Origin: Molossus alvarezi | Taxonomy: Eukaryota > Chordata > Mammalia > Chiroptera > Molossidae | Direction: 5' to 3' | Assembly (NCBI GenBank): GCA_037176705.1 | Contig: CM073907.1 | Coordinates: forward strand, 14,229,001 to 14,293,000 | DNA: 64,000 bases | Shown: positions 12,798 through 25,274 of the stretch, in pieces | Layout of the letters: each line of letters opens with the position of its first letter | Position numbering within the stretch: position 1 is the stretch's first letter | Notes under the pieces: model-generated | What the model was told of the DNA's origin: nothing | What the model saw: the letters and a program-made list of their open reading frames with translations, nothing else | Databases searched by the model: none | Position numbers and translations under genes: made by a program

Positions 12798-13051
12798 GCC
12801 CTGGCAGGTTTGCCTCAGCAGTGAGAGCGTCAGCCATTGGGTCTGAGAGACCCTGATTCAGTTCCTGCTACGGACATGTAGCTCAGTTGCAGTTTGTCCC
12901 CGGCCCTGGTTGTGTTGTGCGGGTGGCAACCACTCGATGTGTTCCTTTCGTGTCGATGTTTCTATCTCACACTCTCCCTCCCATACTATCTGAAGAAAAT
13001 ATACAAAAAAATGTGCTCAGGTGAGGATAAAAATATAAATTTAAAAAATAT
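12798..13051 (+). mobile_element. Ves-type SINE, joined to an L1 tail
   Basis: Starts with GCCCTGGC and has the tRNA-like head with an A-box-like region (GCCTCAGCAGTGAGAGCG) and a B-box-like region (GATTCAGTTCC). The usual CAGTTTGTCCCCGGCCCTGG body, a short pyrimidine tract and an A-rich tail follow. It is more mutated than the other copies, so it is older. The tail runs straight into an L1 3' end in the same orientation. Confidence 0.85.
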
Positions 13052-13255
13052 TAAAAGTGGAGGTGGGGTACAGACTGACAATCCTCAGAAGAGGGGATGG
13101 TGGGGGAGAGATAAACCATAGAACTCATATGCATGTATGCATGAATGGTGGAAATGGTCAACAAACTGGGGACAGGGCGGGGATGAATGGGGAGGGGGGA
13201 ATCAGTGGGGGGAAAAGGAGAAACTTTTATAACAAAAAATTAATTAATAAAAAAG
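13052..13255 (+). mobile_element. L1 3' tail following the SINE
   Basis: Matches the 3' end seen at 1890-2109: the phrase ACAGACTGACAATCC, a G-rich stretch, GAAAAGGAGAAAC and an A-rich tail. The sequence after it, AAAAGTGGTTATG (about 13256-13268), resembles AAAACTGGTTGTG before the SINE (12785-12797) at 11 of 13 positions. It may belong to one composite insertion, or it may have inserted separately into the SINE tail using AAAAGTGG. Confidence 0.8.
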
Positions 13256-14040
13256 TAAAAGTGGTTATGCAGGAATGAGAGTATAATGTCAGAAAGACTT
13301 TAGTTACCCTGTGGTAAAAGGGATTGTCCTTAGACTATGCAGAAATCAATGTGGGGCTCCTTTGTGACCTGTAAGGAAACACGGTGATACACACAAACAC
13401 CCTTTAACAATGATGGTTAAATTAAGAAGAAAGTTTGCATCTTTATGGAAAACGGAAAACTGAAATAGTTTGGTTACTATGAAGATTAAAAGTAAACACG
13501 TAACCACTATGAGGAAGAACTGTTGCCCAGTGGTGGCACGGACACAGATTGGAGCCAACCCCAAAGTTCCAAGCGGTGGGTCACAGTCCTAAAGAGAACC
13601 AATATTTAACTGTTAGAAATTTCTGCATCTTCCAGTAGACCTTTGGGGAAGGCTGTCTTCATTTCACTTTCAAAAACATATAGTGTATATTTAGAGAAGT
13701 ATTGAGTCAGACTGTAAGACAGGTAAACACACGTTCTTACCTACTCATATATACACACACATAGAACATACCCAGGGAAAATAGATATTTACATCTAATA
13801 TAATTGTCCATCAATTATGTCTAGATCTAATTACTTTCCTCTCAAAAACACGTTATACCTCTACTTCATTAGTTAGACTACATTAGGCTTTAGTGACTGC
13901 TATACAAATGAATCCATTTCTTGTTTATAGAACAAATTAGCATATATGTGCAGGCCACTAGGACAAGTCTGTTTTATGAGATAATTAATGGGGATGAGCT
14001 CATAAAAACTGTGTTATCATTAACATGCAGCCTTTATATT

Positions 14041-16865
14041 GACCCCAGGGTATCAACATCCGAGTCAGCTAGGAAAGGGAGGAGGATGAAGGGCACACAG
14101 GTGTGTATGGCAATGCCCGGAAGTAGCACATGTCATTTTCATTCATTTTCCATTGTAGAAGCCAAATCACATCATTGTTAAGTCCAGGTAAATTGAAAAA
14201 AGCAGCCTCAGTTCCATTTACAAAGAACCTATATGTTCACACCCAGTCACCCATGATATATATTGACAATAAATATTACTGTGTATTAAATATTCTCATG
14301 GGAACAGTGTGACATTGTCCATAAAGATGGAGGCTACGTGTGTTTACTGACTATGTCACATAGTAGACTCTGATTATTTAGTTGAGAGATAAAAACACAA
14401 ACACACACAAAAAAACATGGGACACATCTTTATTATTTTTAACTTTTTAGCAAAGTTAAATCATTTGACAATGCTTTGCAACATAAACAAAAGGCAGCAG
14501 CCCTACCTCAAGGCTATAAGATAGGAAAAATTCTTCCTCACAAAACTTATCCTACATCTCTCCTAATGACAAGCTAACTGAGGATGCTATGAATGGACTA
14601 CTCAATTGGATCAAAGGGATGTATGGTCTAGACAAACCCGAGCAATAAGTTCAGTGACCTGCCCAATAGTTCATACAAGGTTGCACACTACAAAAATATG
14701 CTCAGATGTTTCGGCATTGTCTCAAACGTGATCAGCAGTAGAAGCAATAATTCCACAGAAAGAGCACTTGAAAGGACTGGAGCAGTCCAAGGAGTTTAGT
14801 GGAAATTTATTGGAAGAAATAATGGAAGAGGAACTAAGTGGCTTAGTTTTATGAGAGAAACATGGAAGAATATGAGCCATATAAGGGCATGTTACATTGC
14901 CAGGATGGTAAAAAGGCACTCATAACTTAAAACAGCCCCAAAGTGGTAGGATCCTCAAGAACTGAACTAGAGGTAAAGTACAGAGATACCTAATCAAAGA
15001 CCCCATCACATTCATGTAGTTACTTAGCCAATGTTTTCACATTCAATTTTATCCCTCATCACACCTTTTGCACTCACTATCCTCATTAATTTTTATAACC
15101 TACATTCATCTGAATTCCCCATCTCTACCATTGTCTCCACCAATTAAAGACTTATAATTTCTCTGACTCTTAAAGACATAGATTATTAGTATTACTCCTT
15201 TTAAATTTTATGGAAGTAAAATAACACAGTATATACTTTGTGTCTGGTTCCTTTCACTCCTCATTATATTTGTATAAATTGTTTATGTTGCATGTAACTC
15301 TAATTTGTCCATTCTTGATATATAATGCCATTGCATGAATATTATTTCCTTACTGATTATACACTTCTGAGCATTTGGGTTGCTTTGAGTCTGGGACAAC
15401 TTGAAAAGCTGATGATCTGAATATTCTATATCAGGAATTTGTCACTTTGGACACATTTATGCTTGTTGAATGATTAAGAGTTAAATTGCTAAGTGTTAAT
15501 TTTTATATCTTAATGGCTTCAAAACTCAATCTTTCATTCCTTTACATTCTAATAGCAGCACGTTACTGCACACTTAATCTTACACACTCTTCTCTGCACA
15601 TTGCATTTTTGTCAAAGTCCAGGTATTTGTCTTCTTATACACGTTGATTTTCACATCCTCATGATCTTTGATGTATCCCTATTTTTTTTTACAAACACAG
15701 AAATTCCACTAGTCTCAAAAACAATATTCTCCATAAATCATTCTATATCTAAACCATATAATATATAAAACACACACATAGCCCTGGCCGGTTTGGCTCA
15801 GCGGTTAGAGCGTCCGCCTGTGGTCCGGAGAGACCCGGGTTTGGTTCCCGCTAAGGGCATGTACCTCGGTTGCAGTTTGTCCCCGGCCCTGGTTGGTCGT
15901 GCGGGTGGCAGCCACTCGATGTGTCCCTTCCACATCGATGTTTCCCTCTCTCTCTCTTCCTCTCTCTCCCTCCCACTCTATCTGTACAAAAAAATGGAAA
16001 AATGTCCTTGAGTGAGGATTAAAAACAAAACAAAAAACACACACATAAATCCATAATTTTAGGAAATGCAATCTACACACATACATATGTGTTGACTAAT
16101 ACTGAGCCACGAAGCATACAGCCCATTCTGTCACACAATACTCGTCCCTTATACTGATATGCAAACACCAAATCAATCACACAATGAACATTAACCCAGT
16201 ATGAACCAACATGTTGTGGGCTTGTGTAAACACCACGCATATTAGAGTTACCACCAAATACTGCTACAAATATCAATAACACATAACCAGACACATTCAT
16301 GAAAGATGAAGAAAATCTTAACTAGTTAAATTATGAGAAATGAACTTGGTTAACATTGAAACAGAGACAGTGACATAATACTAATGCACACTTTAATTTC
16401 TTCTAAAATAAAAACTTATTTTATACATCCCGATATATTTCTCAATCAACATATACATCAGTATAAATAAATATACATGCAGAAGACATTATAAAAGATG
16501 AACCACATATACCCTAATTATACACTTTTCTTAATGAAGAAATTTAGTAGATATCTAATTTTTTTCCTGTATACTGTTTTTCAAGGCAAGGTTCTAAGTT
16601 TTGATAATTGTATAGATTTCCAGTAATGTCACCTACAAGATACCCAAACCCAGTGACATCCACCAAACATGCAACTGTAATGTGTTTACTTAAAGTTTGG
16701 AGGAAATGGAATTTTTCATGGGAAAACCACCTGATTTTCTATGAAAGCAAGTGTCATGTGTGGTGATGATGCCTGATGGGTAATGTCCACTCAATGTGGA
16801 GTTTTGAATACCACAAGCCCCAGAAAATGCCTCATTTCTGTTCTTTTGAAAATTCCATTTCTCAG
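14041..16865 (+). repeat. Array unit resuming after the spacer
   Basis: Unit similarity restarts near 14041, at the stretch matching about 35140-35200, and runs to the acceptor of E2. This segment is the right-hand part of a unit without its own exon. It contains the SINE at 15781-16033. Confidence 0.8.
15781..16033 (+). mobile_element. Ves SINE
   Basis: Well-preserved copy: GCCCTGGCCGG start, A box TGGCTCAGCGG, B box GGTTTGGTTCC, a CT-rich tract and an A-rich tail. It is flanked by the 14-bp repeat AAAACACACACATA (15767-15780 and 16034-16047). The insertion is specific to this unit. Confidence 0.93.
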
Positions 16866-17009
16866 GACTTAACAACGAAGAGGATGGGTCTCAGCCTGAG
16901 TCATTTGTGAAGATCACAGATCTTAATCTGACTGCTGAAGATAACCCTGCGTCTTCTGCCAATTTTACCTGTGTCTCCTCCACATCCAGGGCTCCACTTG
17001 GCGATGAGG
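16866..17009 (+). CDS. E2: 48-residue repeat exon, phase 1-1
   Basis: Acceptor CAG ends at 16865, donor GTGAGG begins at 17010, and the frame is open. Residues 14-33 are FVKITDLNLTAEDNPASSAN, with two N-glycosylation-type sequons (NLT and NFT) and Cys36. The core ITDLN is a weak version of the VIDLT seen later. Nearly all of this exon is base-for-base identical to E4 two units away, while the neighbouring E3 differs strongly, which points to gene conversion. Readthrough past the donor would stop at 17123-17125. Confidence 0.58.
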
Positions 17010-20000
17010 GTGAGGAATATGCTGAGGTGGCATCTGAGACTGTACAAGAAAAGCAGCTGAGCTGCTTAGCCCAGTCTCTACTTAGTCAACTTTCCCCTTC
17101 AACACAGGAAGGGCTTCAGGGCTGACAGACTAGTACTAAAGTTTCTGCAGAGGGACATACAGGGAGTGCGACTTCAAGGACAAGGCAAGGTCCCTCAGCA
17201 CAAATTTCCTACATAGCAGCACTGGGACAGCTGTGGCTGAGGTAGTGGACAGTGCCCATATGGGGGTGGGGGTTCAGACAGAACCTTCCCCTCAGATGAG
17301 CACAAACACATATCCTCACATACGCACATCTGTCCTCCTTCATACCAGGTGTGGCCCCATTTCCCCTGCATATTTCTTGTTTCCTCAATAGACAGGCCTT
17401 CCCTCCACATCTATCATTTCCACTCTCTAGTAAAACTACCCAAGTACAACCTTACCTCCATCCTTTACACAATCATTTTCAGACCAACCCATTTACACAC
17501 TAGTTCCTCAAAGAATTCACACCCCTCACACACATCACCTCGATTACATTTCTCAATCTAGATCTATATTTAGTGAACTCATATGCCCTGAATGAAATGA
17601 ACTTTCTTTCAGCTGCTGTCTTTCTAATCCACATGCCTCTTCAGCACCAGGCCTTCAGACCTTCATATAGCTGAATTATCTGGGAGCTCACACACAGCTC
17701 TCTTACGTTCTCCATCTCACAGGAAGAACAGGTACCACTCCTGTTCCCAGGTGCTATCACACCACCTAACACACATGCATGCATCTCTTCACCATCACCT
17801 TTAGGGAAATCAGAAACACTCACCAGATATGTCGCTGCGCAAACAAACAACTCCACAGAACATTCATACAAAGGAGCATCCTCATTCCCATGTACTTATA
17901 GATGTAAACCCCTGAAACAAATCTTTGACAATAGATGACGCTGAGCTGCTCAGCCTAGTTTCTACTTAGATCTCTTTTCCCTGAGAAACAAGAAGGGCTT
18001 CAGGACAGACCCACTAGTACTAAAATTTCTGCAGAAGGACAAGAGGGAGTGTGCCTTCAAGGACAGTACATGGTCCCTCAGCACTAATCTCCTACATAGC
18101 TGGAGATTACACATAAACACACACTTTTAACACATGCTCACACAGGGTGTGTCTATTTTAACTCCGACAAACTTTGCACACTTATCCTCATTTATGTTTG
18201 AAAATTTTTCTTAGCATTTCATCCACTCCAGCAAAATGTTTCACTTCTTGGAACCCAGAAGCCTCTATTTCCATGGAGCAGTAAACGGAGGAGAATGGAG
18301 GAGCACCCAGGAGGTTTGTATGGCAATGCCTGGAATTCACACATGTCATTTCCATTCATTTTTTATTGTAGAAACATAATTGTATGGTGAGAACTACCAG
18401 CAAAGGAAGCTGATGAATATAATACAGTTGCATTTCCAGGCAGAAAAGTGTCATTAGTCTCACTTCCACTTACACTGAACCTCCTGTGTAAAGTACAGTC
18501 ACAATGACATACATTGACAGTATAAATATTATGGTGCATACAATATTTGCATAGGAACCATATTATATTCTCTCTGTAGATGGAGGCCAGGTGTATTCAT
18601 GGAACACTTCACATAGTTGATTCTCATTGATTGTTCAATGCACAAATAAAAACACAAATATCAAACATAGACAACATGTCTATAATTGTTATTTTCCAAC
18701 AAAGCTCAAAATACAAAAAGAGGCTTTGCAGTAGAGACATAAGGCAGCGGCCCTACCTCAAGATATAAGATTGGAAAGATTCTTCATCCTCACACAACTT
18801 ATCCTACAACTCTCCTAATGACAAACTAACTGAGACTGCTAGGAATGGACTAGTCAATTGAATAAAAAGTATGTTAGGTCTAGACAAAGCCCACAAATTA
18901 GCAGAGTGACCTGCCCAATAGTCTACTCAAGGTTGCACAGTACAAAAGTAAACTTAAATGCTTTTGCATTGGTTTAAACATGACCAGCAGTAGAAGCAAT
19001 AATTCCACAGGAAGAACACTTGAAAGGACGGGAGAAGTCCAATTAGATGAGTGGAAATTTATTGGAGGAAATAATGAAAAACCAACTAAGTGGCTTAGAG
19101 TTTTAGGAGAGGAACATGGAAGAATATGCTACTATGAGCCATATAAGGGCATGTTACATTGCCAGGAAGGTAAAATGGCACTCATAACTTAAAACAGCCC
19201 AAAAGTGGTAGGATCCTCAAGAACTGAACTAGATGTAGAATATAGAGATACCCAATCGAAGACCCTATCACATTCATGTATTTTCATAGCCAATGTTTTC
19301 TCATTCAATTTCATCCCTCATCATACCCTCGGCACTCACTATCGTCATCATTAATTCCTTATAACCTCCTTCGTGCATCTAAATTCTCCATACTCTACCT
19401 TAGTCCCCAGAAAAAATGACTTATAATTACTCCATTTCCAAAGCCATAGACTATTAGTGTCTCACCTATTAGATTTTATGGCCATGGAAAAACACAGTGT
19501 ATACTTTGTGTCTGGTTCCTTTCACTCCTCATTCTATTTGCATAATTGATTTATGTTGCATGTAACTCTAGTATGTTTATTCTTAATATATTATGCTGTT
19601 GCATGAATATTATTTCCTCACTAATTATACATTTCTGAGCATTTGGGTTGCTTTGACTCTGGGACTACTTGAAATGCTGATGTTCTCAACATTCTATATC
19701 AGGTATTTTTCACGTTGGACACATTTCTGCTTGGTGAATGCTTAAGAGTTAAATTGCTCAGTGTTAGTTTCTATAGTCTATCCTAATGCCTACAAAACTC
19801 AACCTTTCATACTTTCATTTTCTAATACCAGCACGTTACTTCACACTTGATCTTACACACTCTTCTCTGCACTCAGCCATTTTGGTCAAAGTCCAGGTGT
19901 TTGTTTTCTTATACATGTTGATTTTCACATCCTCATGATTTGTGATGTATCCCTAACACACAAATTCCACTAGTCTCAAAGAGAATATTCTCAGTAAAGC

Positions 20001-20862
20001 ATTCCATATCTAAACCATATAGTATATAAAACACACACACCACTCCATAATTTTAGGAAATGCAATCTACATACATACATATGTGTTGCATAATACAGAG
20101 CCGCAAAGCACACAGCCCATTCTCAGTCACCCAAAACTCGTCGCATATGCCGATTTGCAAACACCAAATCAATGACACACTAAACATTAACCCAGTTTGA
20201 ACCAACATGTTGTGGATTTGTGTAAACAGCATGCAAATTAGAGTCACCACCCCATACTGCTTCAAATGTGAATAACACATAACCAGACACATTCATGAAA
20301 GATGTTGAAAATCTTAACTACGTAAAAAATAAGTAATGAGCATGGTTATCATTGAAACAGAAATAGTGACATAATACTAATGCACACTTTAATTTCATCT
20401 AAAATAAAAACTTATTTTATACATCCCTATATATTTCTCAATAAACATATATATCAGTATAAGGAAATATACATGCAGAAGACATCATAAAAGTTGAACC
20501 ACTTGTACCCTAATTGTACACTTTTTTCATAAGGAAATTTAGTAGATATCTAATGTTTAGTTTTTGCATACTGTCTTTCATGCGATGTTCTCAGTTTTTG
20601 AAAATCATATAGTTCTCCAGTAATGTCACATACAAAATACCCAAACCCACTGACATCCACCAAACATGCAACTATAATGTACTTACTTAACATTTGGTGG
20701 AAATGGAATTTTCCATGGAAAAACCACCTGATTTTCTATGAAAACAAGTGTCATGTGTGGTGATGATGCCTGATGTGTAATGTCCACTCAATGTGAAGTT
20801 TTGAATAACACTAACCCCAGAAAATGCCTCATTTCTGTTCTTTTGAAAATTCCATTTCTCAG
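16866..20862 (+). repeat. Array unit R2
   Basis: 3997 bases, the basic unit length without insertions. Carries E2, the internal flank duplicate near 17935-18110, and an old L1-like stretch around 19490-19770. No other gene is supported. Confidence 0.9.
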
Positions 20863-21006
20863 GACTTAACATCGAAGATGATGGGTCTCAACCTGAGTCA
20901 CGTGAAGAGGTCACAGATCTTACTCTGACAAGTGAAGAAAACCCCAGTTCCTCCACCAGTTTTACCTGTGTCTCCTCCACATCCAGGACTCCACTTGGCG
21001 ATGAGG
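20863..21006 (+). CDS. E3: 48-residue repeat exon, phase 1-1
   Basis: Acceptor CAG ends at 20862 and donor GTGAGG begins at 21007. Residues 14-33 are REEVTDLTLTSEENPSSSTS. VTDLT followed by SEE is a plausible SUMO-interacting-type motif (hydrophobic core, then acidic residues). It differs from E2 at about 23 of 144 bases by hand count, and most of these change the amino acid. The 135 bases of intron before the exon differ at only about six places. Readthrough would end at 21120-21122. Confidence 0.58.
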
Positions 21007-23419
21007 GTGAGGAATATGCTGAGGTGGCATCTCAGACTGAACAGGAGATGCAGCCGAGATGCTTAGCCCAGTCTCTACTTAGTCAACTTTCCCCTTCAAC
21101 ACAGGAAGTGCTTCAGGGCTGACAGACTAGTACCAAAGATTTTGCAGAGGGTCACACAGGGAGTGTGACTTCAAGGACAAGACAATGTCCCTCAGCACAA
21201 ATTTCCTACATAGCAGCACTGGGACAGCTGTGGCTGAGGTAGTGGATGTGGCCATATGTGGGTGGGGTTCAGTCAGAACCTTCGCCTCAGATGAGCACAA
21301 ACTCATATCCTCACATACGCACATCTGTTCTCCTTCATACCAGGTGTGGCCCCTATTCTTCTGCTTTTTTCTTGTTTGCTCAATAGACCCGCCTTCCCTC
21401 CACTTCTAACATTTCCACTCTTTAGTAGCACTACCCAGGTACAACCTTACCACTTTTCTTCACACAATCATTTTCAGACCTACCCATTTACACACTAGTT
21501 CCACAAAGAATTTACACCCCTCACACACATCATCTGGTTTACGTTTCTAAATCTAGATGAACTTATAGCAAACTCATATGCCCTGAGGATAATGAACTTT
21601 CTTTCAGCTGTTGTCTTTCTAATCTGCATGGCTCCTCAGCACCCGGCCTTCAGTCCTTCATAGAGCTGAATTATCTGGGAGCTTACACACCTCTCTTACA
21701 TTCTCCATCTCATAGGAAAAACAAGTACCACTCCTGTTCACAGGTGCTCTCACACCACATAACACACAAGCACACACCTGTTCACCATCCCTTTTAGGGA
21801 CATCAAAAACACTGACCAGAAATGTCACTGCACATACATACAACTCCACAGAACATTCATACAAAGGAGCATCCTCATTCCCATGTATTTATACATGTAA
21901 ATCTCTGAAACATATCTTTGACAATAGATGAAGCTGAGCTGCTCAGCCTAGTTTCTTCTTAGATCCCTTTACCCTGAGAAACAAGAAGGGCTTCAGGGCA
22001 GATCCACTAGTACTAAAATTTTTGCAAAGGGACAAGATGGTGTGCGCCTTCAAGGACAGTATATGGTCCTTCAGCACTAATCTCCTACATAGCTGGAGAT
22101 TACACATAAACACAAACTTTTACCACATGCTCACACAGGGTGTGTCCATTTTAACTCCGACAAACTTTGCACACTTATCCTCATTATTTATGTTTGAAAA
22201 TTTTTTTCTAGCATTTCATCCATTCCAGCAAAATGTTGTGCTTCTTGGAAACCAGAAGCCTCTATTTCCATGGAGCAGTAAACGGAGGAGAATGGAGGAG
22301 CACCCAGGAGGTTTGTATGGCAATGCCTGGAAGTCTCACATGTCATTTCCATTCACTTTTTATTGTAGAAACATAATCGTATGGTGAGAACTACCAGCAA
22401 AGGACGCTGATGAATATAATATAGTTGCATTTCCAGGGAGAAAAGTGTCATTACTCTCACTTCCACTTCCACTGAACCTCCTGTCTAAAAACACAGTCTC
22501 CATGATATACATTGACACAATAAATGTTATGGTGCATGTAATATTTGCATAGGAACCATATTATAATCTCTCTGTAGATGGAGGCCAGGTGTATTCATGG
22601 AACACTTCACATAGTTGATTCTCATTGATTGTTCAATGTACAAATAAAAACACAAATAGCAAACAAAGACAAATGTCTATAATTTTTATATTCCAACAAA
22701 GCAAAAAATACAAAAAGATGCTTTGCACTATAGACACAAGGCAGCGGCCCTACATCAAATTATAAGATTGGAAAAATTCTTCATCCTCACACAACTTATC
22801 CTACATATCTCCTAATGACAAGCTAACTGAGGCTGCAGGGAAAGAACTATTTAATTGGATCAAAAAGTTGTTGGGTCTAGACAAAGCCCACCAATGAGCT
22901 GAGTGACCTACCCAATAGTTTACTTAAGGTTCAGTACAAAAGTAAACTGAAATGCTTCTGCATTGTTTCAAACATGATCAGCAGTCGAACCAATAATTCC
23001 ACAGGAAGAGCACTTGAAAGGATGGGAGCAGTCAAAGTAGATGAGTGGAAATTTATTGGAGGAAAAAATGGGAGAGCAACTAAGTGGCTTAGAGTTTTAG
23101 GAAAGATATATAGAAGAATATGCTTCTAGGAGCCATATAAGAGCATGTTACATTGCCAGAAAGGTAAAACAGCACTCATAACTTAAAACAGCTCAAAAGT
23201 GGTAGGATCCTCACGAACTGTACTAGAGGTAGAGTACAGAGATTCCCAGTCGAAGAAACCATCTCACTCATGTATTTTCATAGCCAATGTATTCTCATTA
23301 AATTTCATCCCTCATCAGACCCTCGGCACTCACTATCCTCATCATTCATTCCTTATAACCACCCCTGTGCATCTGAATTCTTCATTCTCTACCTTAGTCC
23401 CCAGCAAATAAAGACTTAT

Positions 23420-23576
23420 GCCCTGGCCAGTTTGGCTCAGCGGTTAAAGCGTCGGCCTGCGGTCCAGAGAGACCCGGGTTCGGTTCCCGCTAAGGGCACG
23501 TACTTCAGTTGCAGTTTGTCCCCGGCCCTGGTTGGTCGTGCGGGTGGCAGCCACTCGATGTGTCCCTTCATGTCGA

Positions 23577-23612
<36 letters not shown>

Positions 23613-23684
23613 TCTCTCTCCCTCCCACTCTATCTGTACAAAAAATGGAAAAGTGTCCTCAGGTGAGGATAAAAAAAAAAAAAA
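23420..23684 (+). mobile_element. Ves SINE private to R3
   Basis: Complete copy with A box TGGCTCAGCGG, B box GGTTCGGTTCC, a clean (CT)n tract at about 23580-23609 and a long A tail. Flanked by AAAGACTTAT (23410-23419 and 23685-23694). The same target sequence is uninterrupted in the other units. Confidence 0.94.
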
Positions 23685-25130
23685 AAAGACTTATAATATC
23701 TCTGTCTCCTAAAGCCATAGACTATTAGTGTCTCTCCTTTTAGATTTTATGGCAATGGAAAAACACAGTATATTCTTTGTGTCTGGTTCCTTTCACTCCT
23801 CCTTCTATTTGTATAATTTGTTTATGTTGCATGCAACTCTACTATGTTCATTCTTGATAAATAATGCCAATGCATTGATATTATTTCCTTACTGATTATA
23901 CATTTCTGAGCATTTGGGTTGCTTTGAGTCTGGGACTACTTGAAAAGCTGATGTTCTGAACATTCTATATCAGGTATTTTTCACGTTGGACATATTTCTG
24001 CTTGGTGAATGGTTCAGAGTTTAATTGCTCAGTGTTAGTTTTCATAGTCTATACTAAAGCCTACAAGACTCAACCTTTTGTACTTTTATTTTCTAATACC
24101 AGCAAGTTATTGCACACTTAATCTTACATACTCTTCTCTCCACTCTGCCATTTTTGTCAAAGTCCAGGTGTTTGTTTTCTTATACACATTGATTTTCACA
24201 TCTTCATGATCTGTGATGTATCCCTAACACACAAATTCCACTAGTCTCAAAGAAAATATTCTCAGTAAAGCATTCCTTATTTAAACCATATAGCATATAA
24301 AACACACACACCACTCCATAATTTTAGGAAATGCAATCTACATACATACATATGTGTTCTATAATACAGAGCTGAAAAGCACACAGCCCATTCTCAGTCA
24401 CACAAAACTCGTCCCATATGCAGATTTCCAAACACCAAATCAATCACACACTAAACATTAACCCAGTTTGATCCAACATGTTGTGGACTTGTGTAAACAA
24501 CACGCAAATTAGAGTCACCACCCAATACTGCTACAAATGTGAGTAACACATAATAAGACACATTCATGAAAGATGCTAAAAATCTTAACTAGTTAAAAAA
24601 GAAGTAATGAGCTTGGTTATAATTGAAACAGAGACAGTGACCTAATACTAATGCACACTTTAACTTCTTCTAAAATGAAAACTTACTTTATTCATCCCTA
24701 TATATTACTCAATCAACATATATTATCAGTAGAAGTAAATATACATGCAGAAGACATCATAAAAGTAGAACCCCATATTCCCTAATTGTACACTCTTTTC
24801 ATGAGGAAATTTAGTAGATATCTAACGTTTAGATCCTTCATACTGTGAGGCATAGTTCTAAGTTTTTGATAATCGTATAGATCTCCAGTAATGTCACATA
24901 AAAGATACCCAAACCCACTGAAATCCACTAAACATGCAACTGAAATGTGTTTAATTAAAGTTTGGAGGAAATAAAATTTTCCGTGGGAAAACCACCTTAA
25001 TTTCTATGAAAGTAAGTGTCATGTATGGTGATGATGCCTGATGTGTAATGTCCACTCAATGTGGAGTTTTGAATACCACAAGCCCCAGAAAATGCCTCAT
25101 TTCTGTTCTTTTGAAAATTCCATTTCTCAG

Positions 25131-25274
25131 GACTTAACAACGAAGAGGATGGGTCTCAGCCTGAGTCATTTGTGAAGATCACAGATCTTAATCTGACTGC
25201 TGAAGATAACCCTGCGTCTTCTGCCAATTTTACCTGTGTCTCCTCCACATCCAGGACACCACTCGGCGATGAGG
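25131..25274 (+). CDS. E4: 48-residue repeat exon, phase 1-1
   Basis: Acceptor ends at 25130, donor GTGAGG begins at 25275. The protein is the same as E2 except Thr for Ala at residue 43. The identity with E2 extends upstream to about 25065 (shared AATACCACAAGCCCCAG, not found in E3). Farther out the two units differ at several sites per hundred bases. Readthrough would end at 25388-25390. Confidence 0.58.

Larger units (their letters stand above)
4328..14040. other. Non-array spacer interrupting the tandem array
   Basis: The array match ends at about 4327 and resumes at about 14041. The resumption point corresponds to a unit position roughly 700 bases before the break point, so about 0.7 kb of unit sequence is present on both sides. 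Positions 4328-4697 are AT-rich with no call. A full-length L1 fills 4708-10738. In 10749-12797 I see only a short inverted repeat and a purine-rich tract. Positions 13256-14040 hold nothing I can assign. Small open frames here have no recognisable content. Confidence 0.75.
20863..25130 (+). repeat. Array unit R3
   Basis: 4268 bases: the basic unit plus its own SINE at 23420-23684. Its length matches the later 4270-base units only by coincidence, because their SINE sits at a different site and in the opposite orientation. Confidence 0.9.

Noticed and set aside
15781..15855. tRNA-like sequence at the SINE heads
   Set aside because: A and B boxes are present, but the sequence continues into the SINE body and tail. 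These are tRNA-derived SINE promoters and not tRNA genes.
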